Shown: piece after piece, positions 54,739 to 62,961 of the stretch
How positions within the stretch are numbered: the first letter of the stretch is position 1
How the letters are laid out: each line of letters begins with the position of its first letter
Source: Noviherbaspirillum saxi
Lineage (GTDB): Bacteria; Pseudomonadota; Gammaproteobacteria; Burkholderiales; Burkholderiaceae_D
Assembly: GCF_003591035.1 (NCBI RefSeq)
Contig: NZ_QYUO01000001.1
Location: 1,178,001-1,242,000 of the forward strand
DNA length: 64,000 bases
Direction of reading: 5' to 3'
Notes under the pieces: generated by a model
Databases searched by the model: none
The model's input: only the letters and a program-made list of their open reading frames with translations
What the model was told of the DNA's origin: nothing
Position numbers and translations under genes: made by a program

Positions 54739-56049
54739 ATGACGACAGCTCCCGCTTCTGCACGTGTCGTGCTGATCTCGGCCATTGCGTCCGGCCAGGG
54801 AAAAACCACGGTGACGGCGGCGCTCGCCCGCAAGCTGCGCCAGCAGGGCAAGCGCGTACGCGTGTTCAAGACCGGACCCGATTTTCTCGATCCGATGATG
54901 CTGGAGCGGGCTTCCGGTCATCCCGTGTACTCGCTTGACTTGTGGATGGTGGGTCATGCAGCCAGCCGCAGATTGCTGGCGCGGGCGGCCGCCGAGGCCG
55001 ATGCGATCCTGATCGAAGGCGTCATGGGCTTGTACGACGGCACGCCCTCATCCGCTGATCTTGCCGGAGCCTTCAATGTGCCGGTGCTGGCGGTGCTCGA
55101 TGCGTCGGCCATGGCGCAGACTGCCGGTGCCGTGGTGCACGGCTTGCGAGACTATGGGCCGGTGGACCTGGCCGGCGTTATCGCCAATCGCGTCGGCAGT
55201 GCGCGTCATGCGCAAATGATAGATGAAGCGATGCGTGATATCCCTTTGCTGGGCACGCTCGCGCGCCAGGAGAAGTCCCTGCCCGAGCGGCATCTTGGTC
55301 TGGTGCAGGCCGATGAGGTGAGCGATCTGGAGTCGTTGCTCGATGGCTTGGCCGGGCAGCTGGACATGCCTGAACATGCATGGGATCTTTTTCCCGTCAC
55401 CACGCTTGCGTATGATCCGCAGGACGAGACGATCGAACCTGTGCTGAAAGGCAAGACGATAGCGATCGCGCGCGACGCCGCATTTGCTTTCCTGTATCCG
55501 GCGAACATCGATTGCCTGCAGGCGTTGGGCGCACAGTGCGTCTTCTTTTCGCCGCTGGCTAATGAAGCCATACCGCCGCACGCCGATGGCGTCTATCTGC
55601 CGGGCGGCTATCCTGAGCTGCATGGACAAGCCTTGGCGGATGCGACTCAATGGCAGCAATCGATATTGCAGGCACATGCCGCGCAAGTTCCCATTCTGGC
55701 CGAGTGCGGCGGCATGATGGCCTTGGCCGATGAGTTGACCGGACTCGATGGCGCAACCTGGCCCATGGCCGGTGTGTTGCCGGGCCGCGTGAGCATGCAA
55801 AAGCGTCTTGCTGCATTGGGACCGCAGGCCTGGGCGACTGAACACGGCGAATTGCGCGGACATGCGTTTCACTATTCCTCTCTTGATTCCTCGCTCGCGC
55901 CGGCTGCGTATGCGATCAAGCATTCGACCGGTACGCAGGGTGAAGCGATCTATCGCCTCGGTTCACTGACCGCATCTTACTTTCATGCCTATTTTCCCTC
56001 CTGTCCTGAGGCGGTAGCCGGCGTGTTCAATGGGCAGGAAAGAACATGA
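54739..56049 (+). CDS. cobB: Cobyrinate a,c-diamide synthase
   Basis: A 436-residue two-domain glutamine amidotransferase (CbiA/CobB). The N-terminal part is a dethiobiotin-synthetase-like ATPase with ASGQGKTTVTAAL; the C-terminal part is a type 1 glutaminase with the nucleophile cysteine in ILAECGGMMAL and a late HAYFPSCP. It amidates cobyrinate or hydrogenobyrinate. ATG 54739 is used; the stop overlaps cobU by four bases. The enzyme implies a corrin-ring pathway or cobyrinate salvage elsewhere. Confidence 0.93.
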   Translation: MTTAPASARVVLISAIASGQGKTTVTAALARKLRQQGKRVRVFKTGPDFLDPMMLERASGHPVYSLDLWMVGHAASRRLLARAAAEADAILIEGVMGLYDGTPSSADLAGAFNVPVLAVLDASAMAQTAGAVVHGLRDYGPVDLAGVIANRVGSARHAQMIDEAMRDIPLLGTLARQEKSLPERHLGLVQADEVSDLESLLDGLAGQLDMPEHAWDLFPVTTLAYDPQDETIEPVLKGKTIAIARDAAFAFLYPANIDCLQALGAQCVFFSPLANEAIPPHADGVYLPGGYPELHGQALADATQWQQSILQAHAAQVPILAECGGMMALADELTGLDGATWPMAGVLPGRVSMQKRLAALGPQAWATEHGELRGHAFHYSSLDSSLAPAAYAIKHSTGTQGEAIYRLGSLTASYFHAYFPSCPEAVAGVFNGQERT

Positions 56050-56600
56050 CAGCGACTCTTGTGATTGGCGGCGCACGTTCGGGCAAGAGCGCGCATGCGG
56101 AAGCGCTGGCAGCATCCAGCGGTAAAAAGGTGGTCTACCTTGCGACTGCGCACGCGCGCGACGCCGAGATGGCTGCGCGTATTGCACTGCATCGACAGCG
56201 CCGGCAGGCCGACTGGATAAGTGTCGAAGAGCCGCTTGCCCTCGGCGCCGCGATTGCGCGATGGGGCGCACCGGACTGTGTGGTGCTGGTCGACTGCCTG
56301 ACCGTATGGTTATCCAATCTGCTGTTTTCAGAGCAGCGAGATTACCCCGACGTCGGCGTCATCATGCCGCCTCCGGCGTTTTCCCGTGAACGGCAAGCCT
56401 TGCTCGAGTCACTGGAGCAGGCAGGCGGCGACGTGATCCTCGTATCCAATGAAGTCGGCATGGGGATCGTTCCGCAAGGCGCGATCTCGCGCTGGTTTGT
56501 CGATGAAGCAGGGCGGCTGAACCAGGCCGTTGCCGTGCGATGCGATTGTGCGGTGCTCATGGTTGCCGGATTGCCCATGCAGCTGAAGGGTGCCGCATGA
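56046..56600 (+). CDS. cobU: Adenosylcobinamide kinase / guanylyltransferase
   Basis: A 184-residue bifunctional enzyme that phosphorylates and guanylylates adenosylcobinamide. The P-loop GGARSGKS is at residues 8-15; His49 in ALHRQRR is the likely guanylylated histidine; DCLTVWLSNLL and VSNEVGMGIVP are family motifs. It overlaps both neighbours by four bases. Confidence 0.94.
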   Translation: MTATLVIGGARSGKSAHAEALAASSGKKVVYLATAHARDAEMAARIALHRQRRQADWISVEEPLALGAAIARWGAPDCVVLVDCLTVWLSNLLFSEQRDYPDVGVIMPPPAFSRERQALLESLEQAGGDVILVSNEVGMGIVPQGAISRWFVDEAGRLNQAVAVRCDCAVLMVAGLPMQLKGAA

Positions 56601-57562
56601 TGACCGGCATGTCTGCGTTGGCATTGGCCTTGCTGATGGCGGCAGGTGTCGCCCTCGACTGGCTGCTCGGCGAAGCGCGACGCTTCCATCCATTGGTCGG
56701 CTTCGGCAAGCTCGCGGTGACCATCGAGCGTGCGCTCAATCATGGCAACGGACGCTATGCAAGAGGTATTCTCGCCTGGTGTGCAGCCGTACTGCCGTTG
56801 GTGGCCGGCTCCATTGTGCTGATTCATTTCGCGGCGCAAATCCATATCCTCTTCGCAGCCGCAATCCATGCGACGTTGTTATACCTCTGCATAGGCTTGC
56901 GCAGCTTGCGCGACCATATGCTTCCGATTGCCACCGCCTTATCCAATGCCGATCTGCCGCTTGCGCGCATGCTGACCTCGCGCATCGTCAGTCGCGATAC
57001 GGTGCGAGCTGAAGAAGGCGACCTCGCCAAGGCTGCGGTCGAGTCGACACTGGAAAACGGCAATGACGCGGTATTCGGCACGTTGTTCTGGTTCGCCGTC
57101 GCCGGCGGCCCGGGTGCATTGCTGTTTCGCCTTGCCAATACACTCGACGCGATGTGGGGTTACCGTAATGAACGCTTTTTTGCCTTCGGCTGGATGGCCG
57201 CGCGTACCGATGATGCCTTGAACTGGATTCCTGCACGGCTCACCGCCTTGTCGTATCTGTTGTTGGGTGACGCGCGGCGCGCATGCCAATGCTGGAGGAC
57301 GCAGGCCGCTGCATGGCCGAGTCCCAATGCAGGTCCGGTGATGTCGGCGGGCGCGGGCGCGCTCGGACTCGCACTCGGAGGTGCGGCCGAATATGACGGT
57401 GCGATCGAAACTCGCCCGCCGCTCGGTGCCGGGCACGCGCCCCGGAGCGGCGACATTGCGCGCGCATGGAGCCTGGTGGCGCGCACGACGGTGTTGTGGC
57501 TGATCGTATTCATGGTGCTTGCGGTACTTGCAGTGCTGGCGGAAAGGATGCCTGATGCTTGA
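56597..57562 (+). CDS. cbiB: Adenosylcobinamide-phosphate synthase (membrane protein)
   Basis: A 321-residue membrane protein that attaches aminopropanol phosphate to adenosylcobyric acid. DWLLGEARRFHPLVGFGKL, SRDTVRAEEGDLAKAAVES and GYRNERFFAFGW match CbiB/CobD. It starts at ATG 56597 overlapping the cobU stop, and overlaps the decarboxylase gene by eight bases. The aminopropanol donor is made by the next gene. Confidence 0.93.
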   Translation: MMTGMSALALALLMAAGVALDWLLGEARRFHPLVGFGKLAVTIERALNHGNGRYARGILAWCAAVLPLVAGSIVLIHFAAQIHILFAAAIHATLLYLCIGLRSLRDHMLPIATALSNADLPLARMLTSRIVSRDTVRAEEGDLAKAAVESTLENGNDAVFGTLFWFAVAGGPGALLFRLANTLDAMWGYRNERFFAFGWMAARTDDALNWIPARLTALSYLLLGDARRACQCWRTQAAAWPSPNAGPVMSAGAGALGLALGGAAEYDGAIETRPPLGAGHAPRSGDIARAWSLVARTTVLWLIVFMVLAVLAVLAERMPDA

Positions 57563-58547
57563 ACACGGCGGCAATCTGCGCGAAGCAGCGTTACGTTTCG
57601 GACGGCCGGAAAGCGAGTGGCTGGATCTGTCGACCGGTATCAATCCGGTCGGTTATCCGGTGCCCACAATCGCGGCCGATGCCTGGCATCGGTTGCCGCA
57701 AGCTAGCGATACCTTGCTCGCTGCCGCCCGCACCTACTACGGCGCGCCGCACCTGCTGCCGGTCGCGGGTACGCAGGCGGCCATTCAAGCCTTGCCGCGC
57801 ATAAGGAAACAATCGAAAGTCGTGCTGTCGGCGCCATCGTATGCGGAACACGCGCATTGCTGGCGACAGGCCGGACATACGGTGCAGGAAATCGCCTATG
57901 ACCATCTTGCAGCTCATATCGACCAAGCCGACGTGATGGTCATCTGCAACCCCAACAACCCGACAGGCGCGACTATCGCCCCCGGCATGCTGCTCGACTG
58001 GGCCGGTCGCCTGGCTGCACGAGACGGTTGGCTGGTGGTCGATGAAGCATTCGGCGACACCGTGCCGAAAAACAGTGTGGCATGCCATACGCACCGTCAG
58101 GGATTGATCGTATTGCGCTCCATCGGAAAATTTTTCGGCCTGGCCGGCTTGCGGCTGGGGTTTGTCGCAGCCGATCATGCTTTGTTGCACAGGCTAGCCG
58201 ACTGGATAGGACCATGGACCGTCAGCGGGCCGGCACAGGACATCGGCTGTGCCGCCTTGTCGGATCGCCAGTGGCAACAAGAAGTGCAATCGAAGCTGAT
58301 ACGGTCAGGCGACCGTCTGCACCGTCTGCTGGCCGAGTATGGGATCGACGCTAACGGGACCGCGCTGTTTCAATGGTGGCCCGAAGAGCAGCCAGAAGTC
58401 TTTGCTCATCATATGGCCGAGCGCGGGATCTGGGTACGTTTGTTCGCGCGGCAGGCGCGCGGCATACGCCTGGGTCTTCCGGGAGATGAAGCGGGTTGGC
58501 TCCGGCTGATGCAAGCCTTGGAGGCATGGAAAAGGAATACACAATGA
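57555..58547 (+). CDS. cobD: L-threonine-O-3-phosphate decarboxylase
   Basis: A 330-residue fold-type I PLP enzyme that makes (R)-1-amino-2-propanol phosphate for CbiB. LDLSTGINPVGYPVP, VICNPNNPTGATI, DEAFGDTVP and the PLP lysine in LRSIGKFFGLAGLRLGF fit the CobD/CobC family; histidinol-phosphate aminotransferases are the nearest relatives. ATG 57555 overlaps cbiB by eight bases. It ends in an ATGA overlap with btuF. Confidence 0.92.
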   Translation: MLEHGGNLREAALRFGRPESEWLDLSTGINPVGYPVPTIAADAWHRLPQASDTLLAAARTYYGAPHLLPVAGTQAAIQALPRIRKQSKVVLSAPSYAEHAHCWRQAGHTVQEIAYDHLAAHIDQADVMVICNPNNPTGATIAPGMLLDWAGRLAARDGWLVVDEAFGDTVPKNSVACHTHRQGLIVLRSIGKFFGLAGLRLGFVAADHALLHRLADWIGPWTVSGPAQDIGCAALSDRQWQQEVQSKLIRSGDRLHRLLAEYGIDANGTALFQWWPEEQPEVFAHHMAERGIWVRLFARQARGIRLGLPGDEAGWLRLMQALEAWKRNTQ

Positions 58548-59455
58548 TCGGAAAACTTTGCCGGAAGTACATGGTGCGCATGGCACTCATCGCGCTGGCA
58601 GTGCAAGCCATGCCGGCGCAAGCGGTGATCAGCATACACGACGATGCGGGCGACCTGGTCACGCTGGCACAGCCGGCGCGACGCGTGATTTCGCTGTCGC
58701 CGCATGTGACCGAAATGTTGTTCGCCGCCGGCGGCGCGGCTCGCATTGTCGGCACCGTCAACTACAGTGATTATCCGCCCGAGGCGAAAACCATTCCGCG
58801 CGTCGGCGACAACCGCGCGGTCGATGTCGAACGCCTGCTTTCCCTCAAACCCGATCTGCTGGTGGTATGGCGCCACAATGCCTCGTCACGCCAGATGGAG
58901 CAGTTGCGGCGCCTCGGCATCCCGTTGTTTTACAGCGAGCCGCACAAGCTCGACGACATCCCCAGATCCGTTGTCCGGCTCGGTCAGTTGATGGGCACCG
59001 AACAGCAGGCGCAACAAAGCGCGGGAGCATTGCAGCGCCAGCTCGACGGCCTGGTGTCGCGCTACCGCAACCGTCCTCTGGTGCGCGTGTTTTACCAGGT
59101 CTGGGACAAGCCGCTCTACACGCTGAATGAAAAGCACATCATCAGCGATGCGATCCGTATTTGTGGCGGAGAAAACATCTTTGCCGCCTTGCCGATGGCC
59201 GCGCCCAGCATTACCCAGGAAGCTGTGCTCAAGGAAAACCCCGAAGTCATCGTCAGCGGCGACCGCAATGACCAGCCCGTCAGCGGAATCGAGATCTGGA
59301 AGCAATATCCCTCCATGCTGGCCGTCAAGCGTGGCAACCTGTTCGCCATCGATGGCAACCTGATCAATCGCTCCGGCCCGCGCATTATTGAAGGCGCCAC
59401 CGAATTATGCGCACGCCTGGAACAGGCGAGAAGCCGCCGGGGAGCGGGGCAATGA
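58544..59455 (+). CDS. btuF: Periplasmic cobalamin-binding protein
   Basis: A 303-residue helical-backbone substrate-binding protein with a signal peptide ending PAQA before VISIHDD. RVISLSPHVTEMLFAAGG and VGDNRAVDVERLLSLKPDLLV are BtuF/FepB-type motifs. It would deliver B12 to BtuCD. The ATG at 58544 overlaps the cobD stop by four bases and has AAGGA upstream; an upstream in-frame ATG (58526) is less likely. Confidence 0.93.
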   Translation: MIGKLCRKYMVRMALIALAVQAMPAQAVISIHDDAGDLVTLAQPARRVISLSPHVTEMLFAAGGAARIVGTVNYSDYPPEAKTIPRVGDNRAVDVERLLSLKPDLLVVWRHNASSRQMEQLRRLGIPLFYSEPHKLDDIPRSVVRLGQLMGTEQQAQQSAGALQRQLDGLVSRYRNRPLVRVFYQVWDKPLYTLNEKHIISDAIRICGGENIFAALPMAAPSITQEAVLKENPEVIVSGDRNDQPVSGIEIWKQYPSMLAVKRGNLFAIDGNLINRSGPRIIEGATELCARLEQARSRRGAGQ

Positions 59456-60249
59456 GCAACTATCGTCGCATCGCCTGTCTGAGTACCGAAGCAGTCGAAA
59501 CGCTGTATGCGCTCGGCGCCGAAGAGCTGGTCGCCGGCATTTCCGGCTTTACCGTGAGGCCCGCGCGTGCACGCGCCGAAAAACCGAAAATCAGCGGCTT
59601 TTCCTCTTCGCGCATCGAACGCATTCTTGCGGTCGAACCGGATCTGGTGATCGGTTTTTCCAACATGCAGGCCGACATCTGCCGCGAACTCGCAGCGGCG
59701 GGCGTTGAAGTGCATCTGTTCAATCAGCGCGATCTCGCCGGTATCCTGCGCATGGTCCGCGTTGTGGCGGCGTTGGTTGATCGGGTAGAAACTGGCGAGC
59801 GATTGGTCGTTGAATTGCAGTCACATATCGATGCCGTCGCAAGGAAGGCAAGCGTGCATGCAAAGCGCCCCAAGGTGTATTTCGAGGAATGGAACGAGCC
59901 GCTCATCAGCGGCATAGGATGGGTGTCCGAGATGATCGCCATTGCCGGCGGCGAGGACGTGTTCGCCGACCTGGCAGCGCATTCCAGCGCCAAGCAACGC
60001 ATCATCGCCGATGCCAATGAAGTCGTGCGCCGCGCGCCTGATATCATCATCGGTTCGTGGTGCGGCAAGAAGTTTCGTGCCGAAACCGTTTGCACGCGCG
60101 ATGGCTGGAATGCGATTCCCGCAGTACGCAACGGCATGGTTGTCGAAATCAAGTCGGCCGACATCCTGTCGCCCGGACCATCGGCCATCACCGAAGGCCT
60201 GACACAACTCGCCGACCTGATCGGCCGCTGGCATCAGGAACAGACATGA
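59452..60249 (+). CDS. BtuF-like cobalamin-binding protein without a signal peptide
   Basis: A 265-residue protein of the same fold as BtuF, starting [22 protein letters not shown], with [18 protein letters not shown] and [12 protein letters not shown]. No signal peptide or hydrophobic N-terminus is seen from the ATG at 59452, which overlaps the btuF stop by four bases; the frame is open only 45 bases further and that part is not a signal either. It would therefore stay in the cytosol. It may bind cobinamide or a late precursor for CobU, CbiB or CobQ (inference). Confidence 0.88.
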   Translation: MSNYRRIACLSTEAVETLYALGAEELVAGISGFTVRPARARAEKPKISGFSSSRIERILAVEPDLVIGFSNMQADICRELAAAGVEVHLFNQRDLAGILRMVRVVAALVDRVETGERLVVELQSHIDAVARKASVHAKRPKVYFEEWNEPLISGIGWVSEMIAIAGGEDVFADLAAHSSAKQRIIADANEVVRRAPDIIIGSWCGKKFRAETVCTRDGWNAIPAVRNGMVVEIKSADILSPGPSAITEGLTQLADLIGRWHQEQT

Positions 60250-61688
60250 ATCTCTTTTCGACATTGATGGTGCAGGGCACGACCTCCGATGCCGGCAAGA
60301 GTACGTTGGTCGCTGCGCTATGCCGGTTGCTCGCGCGCGACGGCATCAAGGTCGTACCTTTCAAGCCGCAAAACATGGCGCTCAATAGCGCGGTGACGAC
60401 GGATGGCGGTGAGATCGGCCGGGCTCAGGCATTGCAGGCGCAGGCCGCCGGCCTTCAGCCGCACACCGACATGAATCCCGTATTGCTCAAGCCATCGAGC
60501 GACACCGGCGCGCAAGTCATCATCCACGGCCAGGTGCGCGCCGACATGAATGCGCGCGACTATCATCAATACAAGACGATCGCGATGCAGGCGGTGCTCG
60601 AATCGCATCGCCGCTTGAGTGCGCAGTATCAGTCCGTCATCGTCGAAGGCGCGGGCAGTCCCGCAGAGATCAATCTGCGCGACCGCGACATCGCGAACAT
60701 GGGTTTTGCCGAGGCAGTCGACTGTCCGGTGATCCTGATCGCTGACATCGACCGGGGTGGCGTATTCGCTCATATCGTTGGTACTCTGTCGTGCCTGTCG
60801 GAGAGCGAGCGCAAGCGCATTGTCGGATTTGTCATCAACCGGTTTCGCGGCGATATCAGCCTGTTGCAACCAGGTCTTGACTGGCTGGAAGGGGAAACCG
60901 GCAAACCGGTGCTCGCGGTACTGCCTTATCTGCATGGTCTGTATCTGGATGCAGAGGATGCGGTAAAGCCCGAGCAAAGCGAGCAGGGCGGCTTCCGCGT
61001 CGTGGTGCCGGTCATTCCGCGCATCAGCAACCATACCGATTTCGATGCCTTGCGCGCGCAGCCTGACGTCGATTTGCGCTTCGTCGGGCCGGGGCAGCCA
61101 ATTCCGCCGGCCGACCTGATCGTTTTGCCCGGCAGCAAGAACACCCGCGCGGATCTTGAATGGCTGATTGGCAATGGCTGGCAGGATGCCCTGCGCAAGC
61201 ATGTGCGCTACGGCGGCAAGGTGATCGGCATCTGTGGCGGCTATCAAATGCTCGGCCGTACCGTGAGCGATCCGCATGGCGTTGAAGGTGCGCCGGGCAC
61301 GACAGCAGGGTTGGGCCTGCTTGACGTCGACACCGAAATCACGCAAGCCAAGCGGCTGGCAAGGGTGCAGGGGCGATGCATATTCGCCGATGCAGAGGTA
61401 AGCGGCTATGAAATCCATATGGGCCGGTCCGACGGCCCGGCGATGGCAAGGCCGGCGTTTGAAATCGATGGCCGTACGGAGGGCGCAAGATCGGATGATG
61501 ATCTGGTGCTGGGTACCTATTTGCACGGTGTGTTCGATGCGCCGCAAGCGATGCATGCCTTGCTGTCGTGGGCGGGGCTGAAGAATGTCAAGCCGGTCGA
61601 CCTGGCTGCATTGCGCGAGCAAAGTATCGACCGGATTGCGGATGCGGCGCTGCCTTTGTACAAGGCTTTGCAGGAGCGCGCGGGGTAA
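60246..61688 (+). CDS. cobQ: Cobyric acid synthase
   Basis: A 480-residue two-domain amidotransferase (CobQ/CbiP) that amidates four side chains of adenosylcobyrinate a,c-diamide. [19 protein letters not shown] and [11 protein letters not shown] mark the ATPase domain; [11 protein letters not shown] carries the glutaminase cysteine and [10 protein letters not shown] the histidine of the triad. It overlaps the previous gene by four bases, and is the last gene of the cobalamin locus. Confidence 0.95.
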   Translation: MNLFSTLMVQGTTSDAGKSTLVAALCRLLARDGIKVVPFKPQNMALNSAVTTDGGEIGRAQALQAQAAGLQPHTDMNPVLLKPSSDTGAQVIIHGQVRADMNARDYHQYKTIAMQAVLESHRRLSAQYQSVIVEGAGSPAEINLRDRDIANMGFAEAVDCPVILIADIDRGGVFAHIVGTLSCLSESERKRIVGFVINRFRGDISLLQPGLDWLEGETGKPVLAVLPYLHGLYLDAEDAVKPEQSEQGGFRVVVPVIPRISNHTDFDALRAQPDVDLRFVGPGQPIPPADLIVLPGSKNTRADLEWLIGNGWQDALRKHVRYGGKVIGICGGYQMLGRTVSDPHGVEGAPGTTAGLGLLDVDTEITQAKRLARVQGRCIFADAEVSGYEIHMGRSDGPAMARPAFEIDGRTEGARSDDDLVLGTYLHGVFDAPQAMHALLSWAGLKNVKPVDLAALREQSIDRIADAALPLYKALQERAG

Positions 61689-61692
61689 AAAA

Positions 61693-62073
61693 TCAGGAAG
61701 CGGCGTGCATCCTCTGCACGATATCGACGCCTATCCCGTTCGGGTCGACCACAACGAAATGCCGGTCGCCCCATGGTTCGTCGCGCAACGCGACTTCGAT
61801 GGGAAAACCCAGTTCCCGCACGCGCCGATATTCCTTCTCCACATCGTCCACATCGACCGCAAACCACATACCTTGGCCCTGAAAGGCCGGTCGAAAGACG
61901 GCGGCTTGCGATTCCAGGCCGGGCTTCATGAACCCGATTTCGCTGCTTCCGAGTTGTAGTAATACAACCCAGCTGTCTTCACCTTCGTAGATGACGTCGC
62001 AGCCGAGCAGGCGAACGTAGAAGTCTTTGGATTCCTGCACCTTTTCAGTAATGACGCCAGACCAGATTTTCAT
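61693..62073 (-). CDS. VOC (glyoxalase/bleomycin resistance) family protein
   Basis: A 126-residue single VOC domain protein: start SGVITEKVQESKDFYVRLLG, the strand GMWFAVDVDDVEKEYRRV, and the C-terminal FVVVDPNGIGVDIVQR. The substrate cannot be assigned. ATG 62073 is preceded by AAGGAG at a good distance, but lies 29 bp inside the AraC gene's 3' end, so its translation may depend on that gene. It converges with cobQ at four bases. Confidence 0.85.
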   Translation of the reverse strand: MKIWSGVITEKVQESKDFYVRLLGCDVIYEGEDSWVVLLQLGSSEIGFMKPGLESQAAVFRPAFQGQGMWFAVDVDDVEKEYRRVRELGFPIEVALRDEPWGDRHFVVVDPNGIGVDIVQRMHAAS

Positions 62074-62893
62074 CGTTATCTCCTTGAGGTTGTAATGGGG
62101 AGTTGTCATTCTCCGGGGGCGGCAAGGGCTGGTCTAGCAAGAATGCGACATCGCTCTTTGCAAGCTTTGCCGGCGAGATATTGATCAGGCGTCTGAATTC
62201 ATTGCCCATGTGGCTTTGGTCGGTATAACCGGATTCAAATGCAATATCGGCCAGGGAATAGGCTTGTCGTTTGATAAGCGTCGCGGCATGGTGAAACCGC
62301 ATGATGGAAGAAAAGAGTTTGGGAGAAATGCCCACCGTCTCAAGAAACACGCGTTCAAACTGGCGGCGGCTGGTGCCAAAGTTGGAAGCGGCTTCTTCGA
62401 TTCTTCCGGTGCCATAAGTCGCTGTTATCTGTGCGACGGCATTGTCGATTCTGGATGGAAGCGGCTGTGTCCGTGCCACCTGTTTTTCAAATAGCGTATC
62501 AAGTCGGGTGAAGATATCGAGTCCGGCAATATTGTCCGTTATGTTCTCCAGGGAAAAACGGAGCAGCCCCTCCACCGGCTCGCAGCGGTCAGCCAGTTCT
62601 TTGGCCGCCGCTTTGATGAAGTGACGGCTTTGTCCAGGTTTGAAGCGAATGCCGAGGTAATGGCTGTTTGGCGCAAGCGCCACATCGGTAGCAGACGTCG
62701 ATGTGCCGTATACCCGGCCTTGCACTTGCGCACCTTGCTGATGAATGACCAGATCGATAGCGCCGTCGGGCACCATCGGATAGGTCGGATTCAGGTTGCC
62801 TATACTCAACCAGTAATGACTGATCAGGCCGCGAAGCGGGATTGAGGGCAGGATCGTGAAAAACCGGGGACCGGGGAACGTAGCGTCCATCAT
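62045..62893 (-). CDS. AraC family transcriptional regulator
   Basis: A 282-residue protein with a DUF6597-like N-terminal sensor part (LRGLISHYWLSIG, GIRFKPGQSRHFI) and a C-terminal AraC DNA-binding domain, including ASNFGTSRRQFERVFLETVG and LADIAFESGYTDQSHMGNEFRR. ATG 62893 is chosen by length; an upstream ATG at 62962 and a frame to 63013 are also open. It overlaps the VOC gene, suggesting they respond together to a toxic small molecule (inference). Confidence 0.85.
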   Translation of the reverse strand: MMDATFPGPRFFTILPSIPLRGLISHYWLSIGNLNPTYPMVPDGAIDLVIHQQGAQVQGRVYGTSTSATDVALAPNSHYLGIRFKPGQSRHFIKAAAKELADRCEPVEGLLRFSLENITDNIAGLDIFTRLDTLFEKQVARTQPLPSRIDNAVAQITATYGTGRIEEAASNFGTSRRQFERVFLETVGISPKLFSSIMRFHHAATLIKRQAYSLADIAFESGYTDQSHMGNEFRRLINISPAKLAKSDVAFLLDQPLPPPENDNSPLQPQGDNDENLVWRHY

Positions 62894-62961
62894 CGGTGGA
62901 TGTTGATGCTTGTGAGCGTCGGTCCGGCAATTGTATATCGGGCTGCAGGCCGGGATTGGCA

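Noticed and set aside
60318..61622. Long minus-strand open frame inside cobQ
   Set aside because: Shadow of cobQ with no homology features.
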